Source: Acanthaster planci
Taxonomy: Eukaryota; Echinodermata; Asteroidea; Valvatida; Acanthasteridae
Assembly (NCBI RefSeq): GCF_001949145.1
Contig: NW_019091416.1
Span: 2,703,390-2,767,389, forward strand
DNA length: 64,000 nt
Direction of reading: 5' to 3'
A model generated the notes under the pieces. It saw only the letters and a program-made list of their open reading frames with translations. It was not told the origin of the DNA and searched no databases. Position numbers and translations under genes: made by a program. This document shows, piece by piece, positions 59,301 through 64,000 of this stretch (the first letter of the stretch is position 1; every line of letters begins with the position of its first letter).

Positions 59301-62300
59301 TGATCGGGAGATAAAACCCACAAATCATTCCACAACGCCGTGCAACGCACCAAAAGCCATGGCCACACCACACAGAATGATTGATTATGCACATCTGATT
59401 TACCGGTCGAGACCTCGTTGTTTTCCTTTCCCCCTTTCTGAGCCTCTTCAGTCCGAGTCGCCGTGGCCTGCAGCGTACATGTGGGCGGAGAGAATGTTCA
59501 TACTAGACCATTGGAACATCTGTGAACAGAGGAGCGAGAAGGGAAATGTGGTAATGCAGTCAATGTAGCTATTATTAAGCGTGACACAAGAATAGAAAAC
59601 GATGCGCTGGTTTTTTTTTTTTAGGTATTTCCATCTCTGTCATATTTCAGTAACATGATGGGAACTGGCCTGGTTGGTGAATAGAGCATGATTTCTATAT
59701 AGATTTGAGATTTTTTATTGCCTACATATCATAATAACATTCCAGCAATAGGTCGATTAACTTCTTTATAATTAGAGACTTTCTATCGGTATGACATGAC
59801 TTATACATGTATTTACATAAAGACAGTTACAGTCTTGGAAATGTTACAAAAAAGAAGGAAAATGCGATGTGCACCGGTCAATGGTGAAACAAAGGAAAAA
59901 TGCAATTTTGTTTCGATGTCGAGGGCATGTCATGCTTTTCTGCAGAAGATACTTTCAACTCGGGAAAGAAACTCGACAATTAAAGCTGCTGACAGAAGTT
60001 GGCAAAGGGTTTCAACTTCAAGGTTTTCATTCTTTTTAGGCTCGAAACCAGTTGAACATCGGTAGCATGACTATTATAACCCTGCCTTTTCTCCCGAAGG
60101 ACGATTAGATTATCATGTTCATGTTTCCGTATTCATGTGCATGGATGACTCGTCAGCCCGTGCTTGATCACGCGTGGCTTGACTTTCCAGCGGTTTCGGC
60201 TTACGGGCCCCCCTCTGCGCTGGGGAAATTCGAGGCACGACTCCGTCGCGATTAATTCGCTAACCCCGTTTGGCGGACGGCTGGCAGTAAATGAGAACTT
60301 GTATTACCGCGCAAGCGGCAGCGGGCTTCCATAATTCATGATTGATTGCCACAATCTAGGTCTTCATTAGAACCGTATGTGCCGTCCTATCGCAGTTTCG
60401 GCACCCACGATCTGGTTGCTTTCACGGAACATTGCCGGAGGCAGAAAATTTATATGAGTTTGGAAATTACTTTGCCCACTGATTTAATACAATTTGACGG
60501 TTTCCTAATGTTGGTTCTTCAATCATGCACACTTTTAAAATTAAAATAACATGAAATGTTCAGTACAAGTTTACCAAGGAAAAATCCGAATAAACTGTAC
60601 AGACTTCGCAGCATTTTATCGTCCAAACCCGCATTAGCTGAAGGCCAGTTTTACTGGACTGCGCAAGAAAGTAGATCCCGTATAGGAAGGGGGTTACTGT
60701 AACAATACACCTGTCAGCATTTCTCTGCATATTGTTCTCATGTATACTCATCAAGTCGGTTCCATCTGAGTTTAATCCCACTCAATCGGATTTGTGTTCC
60801 TTTAAGCCTATTAAACATACCGTGCGATCATCGCTTCACAATTATGGAAGATGTCCCGCTAGAATTCTTACCGGGTGATTAGACATGTGTACTAATATTC
60901 CTGGGGTCCTCATATTTCATCTGTTAGTCCCGATCGATCACAGGTCTACAACTGATGCATATATATAGACATTGGGATGAGTTGAATATCCTACGAATGG
61001 ATGTTATTCAAAGGCAAATCAACCCAGGATGGAGTACAATAAATTTGTGCAAGGTTCAAGATTGTGCTTAGCATTAGCCATCCTGCATTTCCAACCTAGA
61101 CTTGATGCAAGTCCAGCTAAGTGTGTACAGCCCCTAGCCTGTGCCATAGCACGGGGCTCCGTAGTCATAGTTACAAGCTGCACAAAAAGCAGGTTCTTGT
61201 GCAACTCAATGACCGAACCCAATGAGGCAATACTTACGAAAGGTAGCATTTTCTCTCCGAGCGGTTTGATTTGGTATCAGGAACAAGCCCACCAACTTTA
61301 AAATCAGTAAGTTCCTTTAATCACTTTATTAGATGAGTAGTTGTTTATTAAGTGAGACTGGACTAGATTTTAGCGAACAGAAAGCATGAATTTTAAGTCC
61401 TCGCACTGCCCATACTTACATGTACATGTGCATATGTCAGTTTGCAACGTGTTTGTTACAACCAATACTTCTGGCATTTTATGTTTCTCAGCCATTTTGG
61501 TTGATATCTTATGTATTTTTGCTTAACTTGTTTTCTTAATTTTTACAGGAAGAATGTTTTTTAGTTCTTTAAATCTACTACTAATTAGCTTATATCTTTT
61601 ATTGCAGGGCTCTACTGAAAACCAGCTTTGGCAGTTCTGACTATCCTGGATAAATTAAGGAATAAATAAATAAATAAATTGCCAATGATTCTTACGTGCG
61701 GTTGGATGACAGTCACGTGCTTCAATAAGACAAACTCAAATGATGTCAAAGTAAGTCATCTGCACATGCCAGAATACAGCCGCTCACCAGACAATGCAGC
61801 CGTTAAAGAAACGGCAGAGCCTCACTGCATGCTGTGTGATACTCAGCGCGCATTGCGCAAGTGCGTTGCAACTTACCGGGGGTGAAATGTTGGAGGCACC
61901 CGGGGCTGCTCACATGGAGGGGAACCGAAAGCAAATGAACTGCGATTCTTATACATGGAAGGCTGCACACATTACGGATTATCAAAGGGGAGGGGCACCA
62001 GAGAAGGGGCATTCTAGCCGGGGGGGAGCGCGGTCCCCGTGTCCCACATAGTTATGGTTTACACCACACACACCCGTCTACAATAGCACTTTCCCCTCAT
62101 CTAGCATCTCCGTGAAATGTAAGTTCAAGGTGGTACCAAAAATGTTATTCCACGACTGCAACACTGCTGCAATGGCTCGATCTTCCTGTGTTTTAAGCAA
62201 AGGGAGTGTGTTGCGCATGGAGTCGTACGAAAAGAATGAGAGGCATGGCAATCGATATAATAATACACAGAGTAAATATTGGGACAGATTCCTGACACGA

Positions 62301-64000
62301 AGTACGGCCACTCCAGCACGCAAGGATCACACTCAGGCTGCAGTTGATATTCACGTGATCTGCTTGAGTGAGGACTGCAGAAAATTCACCAAGGGTACTT
62401 TTCACTCATCACTGGTAGCCGTAGATGCTCGAACGATATCGGGTCGTGGAGGAAGGAAAAGACAGGTCATCACGCAGTCAAAGGAATAGACCACCAGCAT
62501 CATACACCTACCACAAATACATCCAGATGGTAATTCACTGTGTACGCACGTACATCACGTGTACAGAAACAGATGATGATAAGAACGTGGGTCAACATGT
62601 CAGTTCCGAAACTGACGGGACTTACCAGCAGTATCTCGATGGTAAAAACAGACCATGTTAAAGTTGAACCATTGTTGACAACTTGGCTCACCATAGTACA
62701 GCCATTCCTTTGCGGTTCTCTGTAAACTACGGGAACCACACTACCGGAGCAAGACATATCTCAGCGTGACCGTGTTCGGCGCAACCATCCCAACGCTGAT
62801 TTTTATGACAGTTAACATCAGCGGGTCCTTGATAGGGATGAAATGTTACGTAATCGATATGACTTAACAAAAGAAAAATATTGGTTCCCAAAGCCCTGCC
62901 TACGGTAAGTAGGGCTACAGCACCGCGGGGGGTATGTGCGGGAAAAACCTCGATTCTCCGTACAATATTGTGACATAAAAATCAGCAGTTTGAGATCACA
63001 GGGTATCAATGTACACTGATCACTGGCGCCTGAAATCTTCAGTCCAGAGTCCATATGACACCCTTACCTTGCTGACAGATCGTAGATCGGTACAGCGGCA
63101 GACCACTTCACCTTATAAGTCTGTCGTTACATTTTTGCTCAGCAACTGAACTCTATCACTGGTTTATACATTGCTATAACAATTAGCTATAGGCATAATA
63201 ACCGAAATAGAAGCCCCCCAGCACAATAATGTTTGTATTCGTTTTCGATAGTGATCATTTTATTAACCCATGCACAAGGGCCCTACTATTCCACTCTGCC
63301 AATTTACACAAAGAAAGTGTTGGATAGAGCTCTAGCCGAGAGAGACTTGACAGGAAACAAGTGCAACATAGGCCTATCTTGCTCAAGTACACGAAAAATG
63401 AACTTGGCTTCTACAAGTAACTGACGGAGCATTAATACTTCCGTATACGTGGACTGTTTGTGTGTACATGTACATGTATTAACGTTGACGCAACATGCAG
63501 TTCATGTCTGCTACTAGATCTGATTCGTACAATTTGACCCCAGAGCATGCAGATTGTAACATGCACGAGGAAAAACGCATAGAGGAAAAAGCACCGACTA
63601 ACGTCACAACTATACACTGTCCATTGCTACCTCCATGGTCTATCGGTTACCGGACGCTGACAAAATATTCACGCCGTCGTCTGGCACAATGTACTGTGAG
63701 AGACGATGCACGAAGGACGAATTGATAAACGTTACAGATGAATAGTACGCAATAAAATGCACAAGCAGCGTACTCACAGCATATACAATTTCATACGTAC
63801 TACGGAGTTTCCTATTCAACAGCTTTTGATATTTCCCTGTTCAGTTTGAATGGAATCCTTTTCCTGTCAACGTGCGGGTATGCCAGTTTCATGGTGCGTG
63901 ATTACAGCAGCAACACGGTCACTAGATGACTTCGGCAAGTCTATTGCGCTGCCAAAGTACGCCTCAATGCTTTCTCTGAGTGTATGCAATTTAATACTGC
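59301..64000. other. no recognisable gene; possible conserved regulatory block
   Basis: 4.7 kb upstream of the ankyrin gene without a supported exon. 60150-60370 is higher in GC and complexity, free of the dispersed motifs, and has homeodomain/PBX-like sequences (GATTAATTCG, CATAATTCATGATTGATTG). An AAAT microsatellite lies at 61661. Other open frames are short and shared by both strands. Confidence 0.35.
61661..61679. repeat. (AAAT)n microsatellite
   Basis: Nearly five AAAT units in a row. Such tracts often mark the 3' end of a retroposon, and the preceding sequence could be one, but no element body was recognised. Confidence 0.8.

Overview
This is nuclear DNA of an intron-bearing animal. 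It has split genes with GT..AG introns and many degraded transposons (LINE, piggyBac, a DIRS-like ORF, several foldback/MITE elements and a tandem tRNA-derived repeat). It also has a dense scatter of short palindromes (TACATGTA, TACCGGTA, TAGGCCTA). These palindromes and the gene content fit an invertebrate deuterostome (echinoderm, hemichordate or cephalochordate) best, but that is inference; a lophotrochozoan cannot be excluded.

Two protein-coding genes can be modelled, both on the minus strand. (1) At the left, part of a large nuclear-type gene runs off the left edge. It has a 2.58-kb exon (765-3347), a 41-nt exon (3772-3812), a 211-nt exon (5535-5745) and perhaps a 32-nt exon (8109-8140). 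All splice phases agree. The splice junction creates an AT-hook-like RGRKPRK, followed by an Arg/Ser-rich, low-complexity, SP-rich region. I could not name it. An N at 1116 breaks its frame. (2) At the right is a complete six-exon gene (51232-58997, 542 aa) with about nine ankyrin repeats that look most like those of espin. All five large introns keep phase. A 20-nt GT..AG segment inside exon 1 must be left out for the reading frame to stay open.

The centre is repeat-rich and gene-poor. At 15.1-16.1 kb lies a LINE reverse-transcriptase fragment (minus) interrupted by a 214-bp TTAA-flanked palindromic MITE. At 16.2-19.0 kb is a piggyBac transposase pseudogene (plus) with its own intron. A second TTAA-flanked element sits at 21.8-22.2 kb, and a tandem tRNA-derived repeat at 28.1-28.7 kb. 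A possible orphan coding exon lies at 30.7-31.0 kb. A CpG-rich stretch near 36 kb may be a promoter with a 5' UTR exon on the minus strand. Two inverted copies of one MITE family sit at 38.6 and 45.7 kb, a foldback at 41.3-41.7 kb, a DIRS-like gag remnant at 44.0-44.6 kb and a second LINE (endonuclease plus RT, minus) at 46.9-48.3 kb. A 273-bp tandem duplication lies at 50.1-50.7 kb. To the right of 59 kb I see no gene.

The two genes show no evident functional link. One looks nuclear (AT-hook, RS-rich); the other looks like an actin-associated or scaffold ankyrin protein.
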